Virus record (IMG/VR): IMGVR_UViG_3300006641_000133
Span: 1-28,047 of that record
Strand: one strand, 5' to 3'
Length of the DNA stretch: 28,047 nucleotides
Source: a virus
A program made the position numbers and the translations under genes. Positions within the stretch are counted from its first letter, which is position 1; each line of letters opens with the position of its first letter. Positions 1-6,251 of this stretch are shown here, piece by piece. A model generated the notes under the pieces. It saw only the letters and a program-made list of their open reading frames with translations, searched no databases and had not been told where the DNA came from.

Positions 1-834
1 ACAGATGGCTATTTCTTGAGAGCAAATTCTTCAGCAGCTGCTGGCATTGAGTGGGGTTCAATTCCAACAATTAACGACATTGATGATGTTGGTGGAGTAA
101 CAATAACTTCTCTTACATCTGGTCAATTTTTAAAGTATAATGGTTCAGCTTGGGTTAACGCTGGACTTGCTGAAACAATTGGCGTATCAGAGCTTTCAGA
201 TGTAACAATTACTTCAGCCGTCGCAAACCAAGTTCTCCTTTATAATGGATCAGCCTGGGTCAATACTTCTAACCCAACAGTTGCTGGAAACTTGACTGTT
301 TCTGGTAACTTGACAGTTTCTGGGACAACAACAACCATTAATACAGAAACTTTAACAATAAATGACAACATTATTATATTGAATAATAATGAAGCTGGAA
401 CACCTTCAGAAAACGCTGGAATTGAAGTTGAGCGTGGAACATCAACAAATGTTGTTCTTCGTTGGAATGAAACAGATGACTGTTGGGAGTTCACAAATGA
501 TGGAACTACCTACCAAAGAATATTTGGTGACACTGTAACCAATGCCCAAACAGCAGCATACACTTTAGTATTAGCTGATAGAGGCAAAATGATTGAAATG
601 AACGTAGGTTCAGGAAATAACCTTACAGTTCCAAGTAACGCAAACGTAGCTTATCCAGTAGGAACTACGATCACAGTTCTCCAAACTGGAGCTGGTCAAA
701 CTACAATAGCTGCCCAAGCAGGCGTAACTGTTAACGCTACTCCAGGTCTTAAATTGCGTACTCAGTGGTCATCTGCTACACTTATTAAGAGGGCTACTGA
801 TACATGGGTGGCATTAGGAGACTTGGCAGCATAA
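1..834 (+). CDS. Tail-fibre-like structural protein, C-terminal part (5' end outside window)
   Basis: The frame is open from base 1 (TDGYFLRANSS...), so the gene begins upstream; the first internal start-like codon (TTG at 16) is not the true start. The visible 277 residues are typical of phage tail fibre or virion surface proteins: two copies of a module ending in YNGSAWVN, a short NLTVSG/NLTVSG duplication, a segment around ILNNNEAGTPSENAGIEVE that I associate with fibres of aquatic phages, and a Gly/Thr/Ala-rich beta-type C-terminus ending WVALGDLAA. The composition (many N, T, G, V and almost no K or C) fits an extended beta-structured fibre. It probably acts at the virion surface in host contact. 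It is followed after 1 nt by the PASTA-like gene, suggesting co-expression. Family inferred from composition and repeats only. Confidence 0.75.
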   Translation, partial: TDGYFLRANSSAAAGIEWGSIPTINDIDDVGGVTITSLTSGQFLKYNGSAWVNAGLAETIGVSELSDVTITSAVANQVLLYNGSAWVNTSNPTVAGNLTVSGNLTVSGTTTTINTETLTINDNIIILNNNEAGTPSENAGIEVERGTSTNVVLRWNETDDCWEFTNDGTTYQRIFGDTVTNAQTAAYTLVLADRGKMIEMNVGSGNNLTVPSNANVAYPVGTTITVLQTGAGQTTIAAQAGVTVNATPGLKLRTQWSSATLIKRATDTWVALGDLAA

Positions 835-835
835 T

Positions 836-1238
836 ATGACAACGAACAGAATACCAGAGCCAGGTAAAGGTTCTAAAAGAAAAAACGCTAAACCAACAGT
901 AGCAGCACGGAACTGCTGACTCAGTAGCTAATACCGCGATTACCAATGCAGGCTTTGTTGTTGGAACGCCAACAAATACTAGCACAGGTGTTCCAGCAGA
1001 ACTCAATACGGTTAAAACCGCACTAACAGATACAACTGTTACTCCTTTAGGTACGACGATTTCGTATGAAAGATATGCACCATTTTTTCCGCCATACTTT
1101 CCGCCATATTTTCCTCCGTACTTTCCTCCGTACTTCCCACCATGGTTCCCACCGTTCTTCCCACCATTTTTCCCACCGTTCTTCCCACCATTTTTCCCAC
1201 CGTTCTTCCCACCATATTTCCCACCAGCATTTAAGTAA
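836..1238 (+). CDS. PASTA-like small protein with (X-F-P-P)12 tail, needs a +1 frameshift
   Basis: An ATG at 836 opens a frame that stops after 27 codons (TGA 917-919). The frame one base ahead is open from 903 to TAA 1236-1238 but has no ATG, GTG or TTG start of its own. Joining the two by a +1 shift at CGG 908-910 gives 133 residues: a basic N-terminus (about 1-24), a PASTA-like domain (about 28-80, with the pattern SVANTAITNAGFVVGT and a closing PLGTTISY), then twelve FPP units at residues 84-130 separated by Y, W or F, and a final AFK. PASTA domains are known from peptidoglycan-binding proteins, so a role in cell-surface contact is possible. Its place right after a fibre gene supports a virion or adsorption role. 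Alternatives are a real pseudogene or an assembly error. Reading through TGA does not help, because TAA follows after a few codons. Confidence 0.6.
899..919 (+). other. Putative +1 frameshift site (GCA-CGG-AAC-TGC-TGA)
   Basis: The upstream frame ends at TGA 917-919 and the downstream frame is closed by TAG at 900-902, so the shift must occur between these points. Skipping C908 reads GCA then GGA-ACT-GCT, giving Ala-Gly-Thr-Ala into the PASTA-like domain. CGG is otherwise not used in frame in this window. A short stem AGCAG/CTGCT (902-906 with 912-916) encloses the site. Mechanism inferred. Confidence 0.5.
1086..1226 (+). repeat. Tandem repeat encoding twelve FPP units
   Basis: This stretch encodes FPP twelve times with single aromatic spacers (Y Y Y Y W F F F F F Y). 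In the second half a 24-nt unit recurs with alternating CCG/CCA proline codons, which suggests expansion by slippage or recombination. The antisense strand is also open here but is only a shadow of the repeat. Confidence 0.9.
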
Positions 1239-1253
1239 ACTTAAGTGTTGGTG

Positions 1254-1262
1254 TGGTAATAT
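1254..1262 (+). promoter_or_regulatory. Possible extended -10 promoter (TGG-TAATAT)
   Basis: The sequence TGTGG-TAATAT lies in the 67-nt gap before the membrane-protein gene and resembles the TGTGG-TATAAT element at 19122-19132. No clear -35 box is seen. Weak evidence on its own. Confidence 0.3.
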
Positions 1263-1305
1263 ATTGATGATTAATTTTAATTAGTTATCAATATGGAGAA
1301 TTAAA

Positions 1306-2025
1306 ATGTTTGTGAATCCTTTTATATCAGAAAATATTATTCCAATATTTTTTCTTATACTTAGTTTTGTTTTTTTTAATTACTTATATAACAGTGAAAA
1401 ATTTAGATCAATACTTAGACCAGATGGAAAAAAGCACTATGGCGAAACCAGTGCAACCTCCAATTTAATTAAAACTATCCAGTGCGCTATTGCAGTAATT
1501 GGTTTAATTTACTACTACATAACCGATATAAGATATGGTAATTATCCTAATGTAGCTATGAAGTCATTAACAATGAATTTATTAGCTGTAGAAACATTAA
1601 GTTTGATCAAAGCTAAAAAATACTATCTTAGAAAAGACATCGCCTATCACCATTATGGGGTGATTTTCTTTAGCATATTAGCTCTTGGTGTTGACTTTAA
1701 TAAAAATAAACCAGCTCAAATGCTGATAATAATGTTATTTACAGTTAGTTTATGTATCCCTTACATGATATATAATACGTTAAAAGCATATTATAATTTA
1801 GAATGGTTAAGATCATGGGCGATAATGAGTTATATTATACCTTTTCCTATTTTTGTTATTTATTCAATATTTCAATGGAGATTTTATTCGTCTGAAATAT
1901 GGAAATGGTTTGCTATTTACTGGGTGCCAATAACCCCAATGCTTTACACTAATTATGTATCAATTAAATTTATCTTAAAAAGACAAGAAAGTTTTACACA
2001 AAGACATGGAAAAAAAGAATATTAA
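1306..2025 (+). CDS. Polytopic membrane protein, possibly TLC-like
   Basis: The 239-residue product has about six hydrophobic segments: near residues 9-28, 57-72, 117-130, 137-157, 171-190 and 200-218. A His-His pair (115-116) follows the charged stretch KKYYLRKDIAY at the entry of a membrane segment. TLC (TRAM/LAG1/CLN8) proteins, including ceramide synthases, carry a similar HH in a membrane helix, so a remote TLC relationship is possible but is only inferred from this pattern. An AGGAG-like site (TGGAGAA, about 1293-1299) supports the ATG at 1306. It overlaps the next gene, an oxygenase, by 20 nt, so the two are probably translated together. It could act in the host membrane. An unrelated phage membrane protein is equally possible. 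Confidence 0.5.
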   Translation: MFVNPFISENIIPIFFLILSFVFFNYLYNSEKFRSILRPDGKKHYGETSATSNLIKTIQCAIAVIGLIYYYITDIRYGNYPNVAMKSLTMNLLAVETLSLIKAKKYYLRKDIAYHHYGVIFFSILALGVDFNKNKPAQMLIIMLFTVSLCIPYMIYNTLKAYYNLEWLRSWAIMSYIIPFPIFVIYSIFQWRFYSSEIWKWFAIYWVPITPMLYTNYVSIKFILKRQESFTQRHGKKEY

Positions 2026-2713
2026 AATAGAAAATCCTGCCTTAGGCGTCTATATATATAAAAACGCTATTCCAAATGGTCTTCAATTAATAGAAAGATT
2101 AGAGTCAGTATTAGGTAATAGCTCTGATGAGCTGTTTAAGTGGACAGATTCAACCCGCGTAAACGGAAAAGATCTTTCAGACTATAGAACATGTTTTGAT
2201 TTTAAAATACATTCAGATTACTGGAAGTTTTTAACCCCAGAATTTGAAGAAATAAAATTATGTTATGAAGAAATTGAAAAAGTATTTGATGAGACTATTG
2301 AGCATTATAAGGAAATATTTAATTTAAAACTTGGCTGGAGAGCTGGATTAAATTTTATTAAATATGGACAAGGGCATCATTTTGTTAGTCATGTGGACGA
2401 TGGTTCAAGCGAATCCTGTACAGTTTCTGCCTTAGCATATCTAAATGATGATTATGAAGGTGGAGAATTAGGTTTTCCATTATTGGATTTAGAGTTTACT
2501 CCTGAAGCAGGAGATCTTGTATTTTTTCCATCTGGTTTTACGCACGCTCATAAAGTCAATCCAGTAAAATCAGGAATAAGATACTCTGTATTAACTTGGT
2601 GGGACTATACCGATAAACTTCATCCAAAAATAGAGCCAACACGATCAGGTGTTCCAAGAATATACAACAATGATAATGATTGGGTTGATGGTGAAGGGTT
2701 TGTTTACAGCTGA
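2006..2713 (+). CDS. 2OG-Fe(II) oxygenase, prolyl-hydroxylase-like (subtype A)
   Basis: This 235-residue protein has the double-stranded beta-helix signature of Fe(II)/2-oxoglutarate dioxygenases. The Fe ligands are H129 and D131 (in SHVDDG) and H182, and the 2OG-binding R192 lies ten residues after H182 (HKVNPVKSGIR). Between them are YLNDDYEGGEL and the PEAGDLVFFPS strand typical of the P4Hc/PKHD group. It would hydroxylate a substrate using O2 and 2OG, giving succinate and CO2. The substrate is unknown. It is a clear paralogue of the protein at 3424 (both contain ELFKW and WKFLTPEFEE). It starts inside the membrane-protein gene and its stop codon abuts the stop of the minus-strand oxygenase. 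Enzyme class is secure; target is not. Confidence 0.88.
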   Translation: MEKKNIKIENPALGVYIYKNAIPNGLQLIERLESVLGNSSDELFKWTDSTRVNGKDLSDYRTCFDFKIHSDYWKFLTPEFEEIKLCYEEIEKVFDETIEHYKEIFNLKLGWRAGLNFIKYGQGHHFVSHVDDGSSESCTVSALAYLNDDYEGGELGFPLLDLEFTPEAGDLVFFPSGFTHAHKVNPVKSGIRYSVLTWWDYTDKLHPKIEPTRSGVPRIYNNDNDWVDGEGFVYS

Positions 2714-3349
2714 TTACAATAGTTCAGTTATAGTGTAAAAAGATGGAGTGGTAAAACGCTCTCCAGAAGTAACCATTTTTACTCCATGAAGATAGTTAAT
2801 ATCTCCAGGGTGAGCGACACCAAGACCTGGCTCTGGCTTAATAACCAAATCATGTTGCGGGTAATATAATTCCCCACCAGTAAAATCATCGTTATAATAA
2901 ATAAGTGAATTAAGATCATAAGTAGGAAATGGATTAGGCGATCCATCATTTAATTGTTTATCAGCATGCGGCTGCTGCTCTAGTCCTGGAAACCATCTTA
3001 TGATTACTGGAGGTCTTGGATGAAGTTTAACTTTAAACTTATCTTCTAGACAAGATTTCATTTTTAAAATATATTTATCTATTAAGTCATATATTTCTAA
3101 ATTAATTCTTTTAAGAATATCGCAACTGCATTGCCTATTTTGCCAGTACGAAGCATCGTATGTGCAGGTTCCATCTTCTGAATATTGATTTTCTCCAGCA
3201 TCCATCCATTCGTTTATTGTAGGAAGAAATTTTTGTATTGTTTTAAGATCTTCTAAATCAACAAAATTCTTTACTATAAGAATATTATCTTTTGAAGAAC
3301 CAAAATGACCAGGCTCTATTAAAGATTTTTCTTTTTGTGGGGAATTCAC
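2714..3349 (-). CDS. 2OG-Fe(II) oxygenase on the minus strand (subtype C)
   Basis: This is the only convincing minus-strand gene. The 211-residue product has H128 and D130 (QPHADK), H188 and R198 (HGVKMVTSGER) with the usual ten-residue spacing, plus YYNDDFTGGELYYPQ and a PEPGLGVAHPG strand. It is therefore a P4Hc-like 2OG-Fe(II) dioxygenase, but its N-terminal half (Cys-rich around TCTYDASYWQNRQCSC) does not match its neighbours, so it is a separate lineage. The start is GTG (3349-3347), set by AAGGAG (3361-3356 on the minus strand) six bases upstream; the nearby ATG is followed directly by a stop. Its stop codon touches that of the gene at 2006 with no spacer and no terminator, so its transcript may run antisense into that gene. 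Inverted insertion of a module is a likely history. Confidence 0.87.
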   Translation of the reverse strand: MNSPQKEKSLIEPGHFGSSKDNILIVKNFVDLEDLKTIQKFLPTINEWMDAGENQYSEDGTCTYDASYWQNRQCSCDILKRINLEIYDLIDKYILKMKSCLEDKFKVKLHPRPPVIIRWFPGLEQQPHADKQLNDGSPNPFPTYDLNSLIYYNDDFTGGELYYPQHDLVIKPEPGLGVAHPGDINYLHGVKMVTSGERFTTPSFYTITELL

Positions 3350-3355
3350 ATTCTA

Positions 3356-3361
3356 CTCCTT
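3356..3361 (-). promoter_or_regulatory. Ribosome binding site fixing a GTG start
   Basis: AAGGAG on the minus strand lies six bases before GTG 3349-3347. It decides the GTG start of the minus-strand oxygenase. Confidence 0.7.
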
Positions 3362-3376
3362 GGGCATATATTTATA

Positions 3377-3385
3377 TGGTATAGT
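3377..3385 (+). promoter_or_regulatory. Possible extended -10 promoter (TGG-TATAGT) in a divergent gap
   Basis: TGG-TATAGT lies in the short gap between the divergent oxygenase genes and would serve the + gene. On the other strand TATACT in the same AT-rich block could serve the minus gene. No good -35 box is visible on either strand. Confidence 0.4.
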
Positions 3386-3423
3386 ATATCACTAAACAAA
3401 TTTATTGATTGAAGGAAATAAAA

Positions 3424-4158
3424 ATGGAATATTTTCACGTAGGTTCCTGTAATAACATAGAGGATAACCGCAAGTTTGGAATTTTTCTTTATAGAAACGC
3501 TATACCAAAAGAGCTAAATATACCAGAAAGATTAGAAGCCACCATAGGCAACAGTAATCATGAACTCTTTAAATGGTCAGAAGCTTTGGTTGGATATAAT
3601 ACAAAAATGCCAGAGTATAGAGATTGTGTTGACCTAAAAATGCACCCAGACCACTGGAAGTTTTTAACACCGGAGTTTGAAGAAGTGAAAAGATGCTATG
3701 AAGACGTAGAAACAAATTTAAAAAAATGTTTAACACACTATGAATCTTTATATAATTTTAAAATGGATTATATGGAAGCTATTAACTTCGTAAGATATAA
3801 ACCAGGCCAACACTTCGCAGTCCACGCAGATCATGGATTCTCATATACGTGTACTGTGTCTTCTGTCATGTATTTGAATGATGATTACGAGGGTGGGGAA
3901 CTTTGGTTTCCATATTTAAATATTAATTTTAAACCACAAGCCGGAGATATAATTTTATTTCCATCAACCTTTATCTATGCACATGCATCACTAAAGGTTA
4001 CTAGTGGGGTGAAATACTCCGCAGTGACCATGTTTGATTATAATGATAATAATCATAAGCATAGCTTAGGCCATGCGGTAGATGGTACTAAAGCAGATCC
4101 AACAAAGGGTATCTCAAAAGGCACAAACGAGCCACTATCATACCCAATGCCCTCATAG
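3424..4158 (+). CDS. 2OG-Fe(II) oxygenase with Lys in place of the 2OG-binding Arg (subtype A)
   Basis: The 244-residue product has H134 and D136 (VHADHG) and H187. The position ten residues after H187 is K197 (HASLKVTSGVK), where its neighbours have Arg. Lys at this position is known in collagen-type prolyl 4-hydroxylases, so the enzyme can still be active. The core YLNDDYEGGELWFP and PQAGDIILFPS strands are intact. It is a paralogue of the protein at 2006. A TTG at 3409 is in frame, but GAAGGA (3411-3416) seven bases before ATG 3424 makes the ATG the better start. The C-terminal tail after about residue 205 is His/Gly/Lys-rich and not part of the fold. Substrate unknown. The peroxidase-like gene follows after 8 nt. 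Confidence 0.87.
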   Translation: MEYFHVGSCNNIEDNRKFGIFLYRNAIPKELNIPERLEATIGNSNHELFKWSEALVGYNTKMPEYRDCVDLKMHPDHWKFLTPEFEEVKRCYEDVETNLKKCLTHYESLYNFKMDYMEAINFVRYKPGQHFAVHADHGFSYTCTVSSVMYLNDDYEGGELWFPYLNINFKPQAGDIILFPSTFIYAHASLKVTSGVKYSAVTMFDYNDNNHKHSLGHAVDGTKADPTKGISKGTNEPLSYPMPS

Positions 4159-4166
4159 GAGAAAAA

Positions 4167-4811
4167 ATGCCAGATAACATAGAGCAAAACGCAAACACTT
4201 TCTCGCTTGAAGAGTTACCTACACTTCAAAAATTTGAAACATCTCTGTATGATATCCCCATTAAATCCTTAGACGGGGAAGAAAATTTACTTTCAAAATA
4301 TAAAGGCAAAGTAACAATGATCACGAATGTTACTGGAGAATGTGCCAATTCTGCTCAATACCCAATTATTGAGTCTTTATATCACGAATATAAAGATAAA
4401 GGCTTTGAAGTGCTGGCAATTCCCAGTACAGATTTTTGCGAATTTGCCTACGGAGAGTTTGCTGATACCAGTGCAACTCCCGAAAAAATGAGAGATCACA
4501 TGCGTGATTATTACAACACAGAATTACCGTATGCTGAGATGGTAACTATCAAAAAAGACGAAGAAATAGGTTCTACTCCTCATAAGTTATATGACATTCT
4601 TCAGTATGGAGGGTTCCCAGCTAATGGAGGACCAGTCCAGGGAAACTTTGAAAAGTTTATTATCTCTAGAGATGGTAAAAAAATGTACAGATTCTGCAAT
4701 TCAGATCTATTGGATTTAGCTTTTGATGCAGGAAATAGAAAAACAAATTCACAACAGGCTTTAGTTAATATTAAAGCAGCTATTGAAGTAATGTTAGAAG
4801 AGCTAGTTTGA
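4167..4811 (+). CDS. Glutathione-peroxidase-like thioredoxin-fold protein
   Basis: The 214-residue product matches the glutathione peroxidase layout: SLYDIPIKSLDGEENLLSKY, then GKVTMITNVTGEC with C59 at the peroxidatic position, AQYPIIESLYHEYKDKGFEVLAIP, and near the C-terminus NFEKFIISRDGKKMYRF. The usual NQF..QEPG segment is replaced by TDFCEFAYGEF, so the Gln of the classical catalytic tetrad is not evident; C91 in this segment might be a resolving Cys. The family reduces peroxides with thiols (glutathione or thioredoxin). In this island it could protect against peroxide or supply redox balance to the iron oxygenases, which is inference. A 24-residue N-terminal extension precedes the fold. 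ATG at 4167 follows AGGAG (4157-4161). Confidence 0.75.
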   Translation: MPDNIEQNANTFSLEELPTLQKFETSLYDIPIKSLDGEENLLSKYKGKVTMITNVTGECANSAQYPIIESLYHEYKDKGFEVLAIPSTDFCEFAYGEFADTSATPEKMRDHMRDYYNTELPYAEMVTIKKDEEIGSTPHKLYDILQYGGFPANGGPVQGNFEKFIISRDGKKMYRFCNSDLLDLAFDAGNRKTNSQQALVNIKAAIEVMLEELV

Positions 4812-4814
4812 TAT

Positions 4815-5519
4815 ATGACTAAGGTTACCCTAACTAAAACACATCAAAATCCACCTGAAATTATTCAATCTAGAATAAAAAGAGATTGGATGGACAACAC
4901 ATACAAAAAACACGCCTATCAATGCTTGCCCGTAACAACAGCGAATATAAGTGGCTGGGAGCTAATTCTTCCTCAAGATGTTGTTGTTCAGTGGGATGGG
5001 GGAAACAGTGTTCCAAAAATTTTAGAAGGAGAAATGTATAAAGATAGACAATTAGCTTACGGTGGCATTGTCGGCATGGTTTCCTTCTCTGTTGGATGGG
5101 CATTTGGTACTGAAGACGGATATGATACAATGATAAGCGGTTCACCAAACTATTATATGGACGGAGCATTTGCCCTGTCCGCAATAATACCAAGTAGTTG
5201 GTGGCCAGATGAATTTCAAATGAATTGGATGATAACAAAAGTTGGTGAACCAATCACATTTCCAGCAGGAATGCCTTTTATGTTTTTTAATATTTTTAAA
5301 AGCGATCTATTAGAATCAGTTGAATTTGAAGTAGATAACTTATGGGATAAACCAGATTTAATGAAATCTAGACAAGAATACGGCGATGCAAAAATGAAAA
5401 AGAACAGAGAAGAACCATGGACTTGGATGAAAGGAATTAAAACTGGATTAAATGAAAAGGGCGAAAGAATAGGTCCAGCAAATTTAGGATTATTAAAGTT
5501 AAATAATCCTTCAGTATAA
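4815..5519 (+). CDS. DUF6065-like protein of unknown function
   Basis: The 234-residue protein has the layout I associate with DUF6065: RDWMDNTYKKHAYQCLPVTTAN near the N-terminus (about 24-45), then GWELILPQDVVVQWDGG, a GSPNYYMDGAFALSAIIPSSWWP segment and FQMNWMITKVGEPITFPAGMPF. Members occur in bacteria and phages, often near oxygenase or biosynthetic genes; no reaction is established as far as I know. No membrane segment or signal peptide is seen. It starts 3 nt after the peroxidase-like gene with no clear Shine-Dalgarno site, so translational coupling is likely. Its stop codon lies inside a TATAAT (5515-5520). Family assignment is from memory of the pattern. Confidence 0.6.
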   Translation: MTKVTLTKTHQNPPEIIQSRIKRDWMDNTYKKHAYQCLPVTTANISGWELILPQDVVVQWDGGNSVPKILEGEMYKDRQLAYGGIVGMVSFSVGWAFGTEDGYDTMISGSPNYYMDGAFALSAIIPSSWWPDEFQMNWMITKVGEPITFPAGMPFMFFNIFKSDLLESVEFEVDNLWDKPDLMKSRQEYGDAKMKKNREEPWTWMKGIKTGLNEKGERIGPANLGLLKLNNPSV

Positions 5520-5528
5520 TTACTATTA
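5515..5528 (+). promoter_or_regulatory. TATAAT plus TTACTATTA promoter-like motif
   Basis: TATAAT (5515-5520) overlaps the stop codon of the preceding gene, and TTACTATTA (5520-5528) follows at once. The second element resembles the TTACTATA motif found in the gaps before 11228, 11557 and 15244, and lies 33 nt before the next ATG. Confidence 0.35.
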
Positions 5529-5561
5529 AGTCGTAGAAATCATCTTAAAAAGCGAGGAAAA

Positions 5562-5813
5562 ATGCTACTACAATCAATATCAAACGCTGAGAAAAAAGTC
5601 ATTTTAAACACAGCTAAAAAAGAAGTTGAAGCTGAAGTCTATAAAAGCTTAGTTAAATTAGGGTACGATGCAGAAGTTTTCCAACTTAGTGACTGGAGTT
5701 TTGACGCTGACTCAGAAGAAACGCAATTAGCACCAGATTTTTCTCTTAGAAAGTACACTGATTCAGCAATTCAATCATTAAACAAAATAAACACAAAATT
5801 GTCACAACTATAA
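5562..5813 (+). CDS. Small protein of unknown function (83 aa)
   Basis: I do not recognise this gene. The product is soluble, mainly helical by composition, with an acidic middle (DWSFDADSEETQLAPDF) and a C-terminal amphipathic stretch (SAIQSLNKINTKLSQL). GCGAGGAAAA just before ATG 5562 is a fair ribosome binding site. It is the first of four small genes packed between the DUF6065-like and the methyltransferase-like genes. Its YKSLVKLGYDAEVFQLSD segment loosely recalls the helix-turn pattern of the next gene, too weakly to call homology. Confidence 0.65.
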   Translation: MLLQSISNAEKKVILNTAKKEVEAEVYKSLVKLGYDAEVFQLSDWSFDADSEETQLAPDFSLRKYTDSAIQSLNKINTKLSQL

Positions 5814-5827
5814 AATAAGGAAAAAAA

Positions 5828-6055
5828 ATGGCTATATCCAATGAAGAAAAAACCCGAGCTAAGCAAAAAGCAACTGAGTATTTAGAAAAATCAATATATG
5901 TTCTTTCTTTAACTCTTGGTATTCTTCCAGAAGACGCTCTTTCGGCAAGTTCAGTTGATGATTTAGTAGCAAATTACGCAGAATTACCTGAACAAAAACA
6001 AAAATCAGTTCAGTCTTTATTGAATCAGGTACAAGCTCTAAATAAATTGGTATAA
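5828..6055 (+). CDS. Small helical protein of unknown function (75 aa), paralogue of the 109-aa protein
   Basis: Unknown function. The core YLEKSIYVLSLTLGILPEDA...SSVDDLVANYA aligns with YIEYNISYFMNIIGMNPEN...TTIDELVESA of the gene at 6248: Y-hydrophobic-E, Ile, a short Leu-rich helix, G-x-x-PE, then S/T-x-D-D/E-LV. The two look like diverged copies. The ends are Lys- and Gln-rich and probably helical. ATAAGGAAAAAA just upstream gives a good ribosome binding site. The 3' end (GGTATAATAG) holds a promoter-like sequence for the next gene. Confidence 0.65.
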   Translation: MAISNEEKTRAKQKATEYLEKSIYVLSLTLGILPEDALSASSVDDLVANYAELPEQKQKSVQSLLNQVQALNKLV

Positions 6056-6056
6056 T
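6048..6056 (+). promoter_or_regulatory. Extended -10 box TGG-TATAAT for a leaderless mRNA
   Basis: TGG-TATAAT ends six bases before ATG 6063, and there is no Shine-Dalgarno site in between. Transcription would start at or next to the A of the ATG. The box spans the stop codon of the preceding gene. Confidence 0.5.
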
Positions 6057-6062
6057 AGAAAT

Positions 6063-6251
6063 ATGTCAGATATTAATAACCACTCTATAGATGAAGAAAT
6101 TTTTTTGGACGAACCTCCAATTTTTCTTCCAAATAAAGGAACATATCAGTTTGCTGACGGTAAAGAAATATACTGCAAGATATTATGGGATAAAAACCAC
6201 TTCCAAAATAAACTTGATTTTATAGATATAGATGACGAGGAATTATTATGA
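6063..6251 (+). CDS. Small acidic protein of unknown function (62 aa)
   Basis: Not recognised. The protein is strongly acidic at both ends (IDEEIFLDEPP and DFIDIDDEELL) with a central FADGKEIYCKILWDKNHF that could form a small beta hairpin. It has no Shine-Dalgarno site; the TATAAT six bases before the ATG suggests a leaderless transcript. Its stop overlaps the next start (ATGA, 6248-6251), so the two are translationally coupled. Confidence 0.6.
   Translation: MSDINNHSIDEEIFLDEPPIFLPNKGTYQFADGKEIYCKILWDKNHFQNKLDFIDIDDEELL

Noticed and set aside
917-919. TGA readthrough or an alternative genetic code
   Set aside because: Reading through TGA meets TAA a few codons later, and TGA serves as a normal stop for the genes ending at 2713 and 4811.
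1039-1230. Minus-strand frame with VGRTVGKMVG repeats
   Set aside because: It is the antisense image of the FPP-coding repeat; periodic DNA gives periodic frames on both strands. No ribosome binding site.
1066-1284. Plus-strand frame rich in His, Phe, Arg and Ser (MKDMHHFFRHTFRHIF...)
   Set aside because: Out-of-frame reading of the same repeat. The FPP frame continues a recognisable PASTA-like domain, this one does not.
1239-1305. Short inverted repeat TTAAG-TAAA-CTTAA near 1231-1244 as a terminator
   Set aside because: The stem is five A-T-rich pairs without a T run; too weak to call.
4870-5253. 127-aa minus-strand frame
   Set aside because: Shadow of the DUF6065-like gene; no ribosome binding site and a low-complexity Leu/Arg/His/Gln composition.
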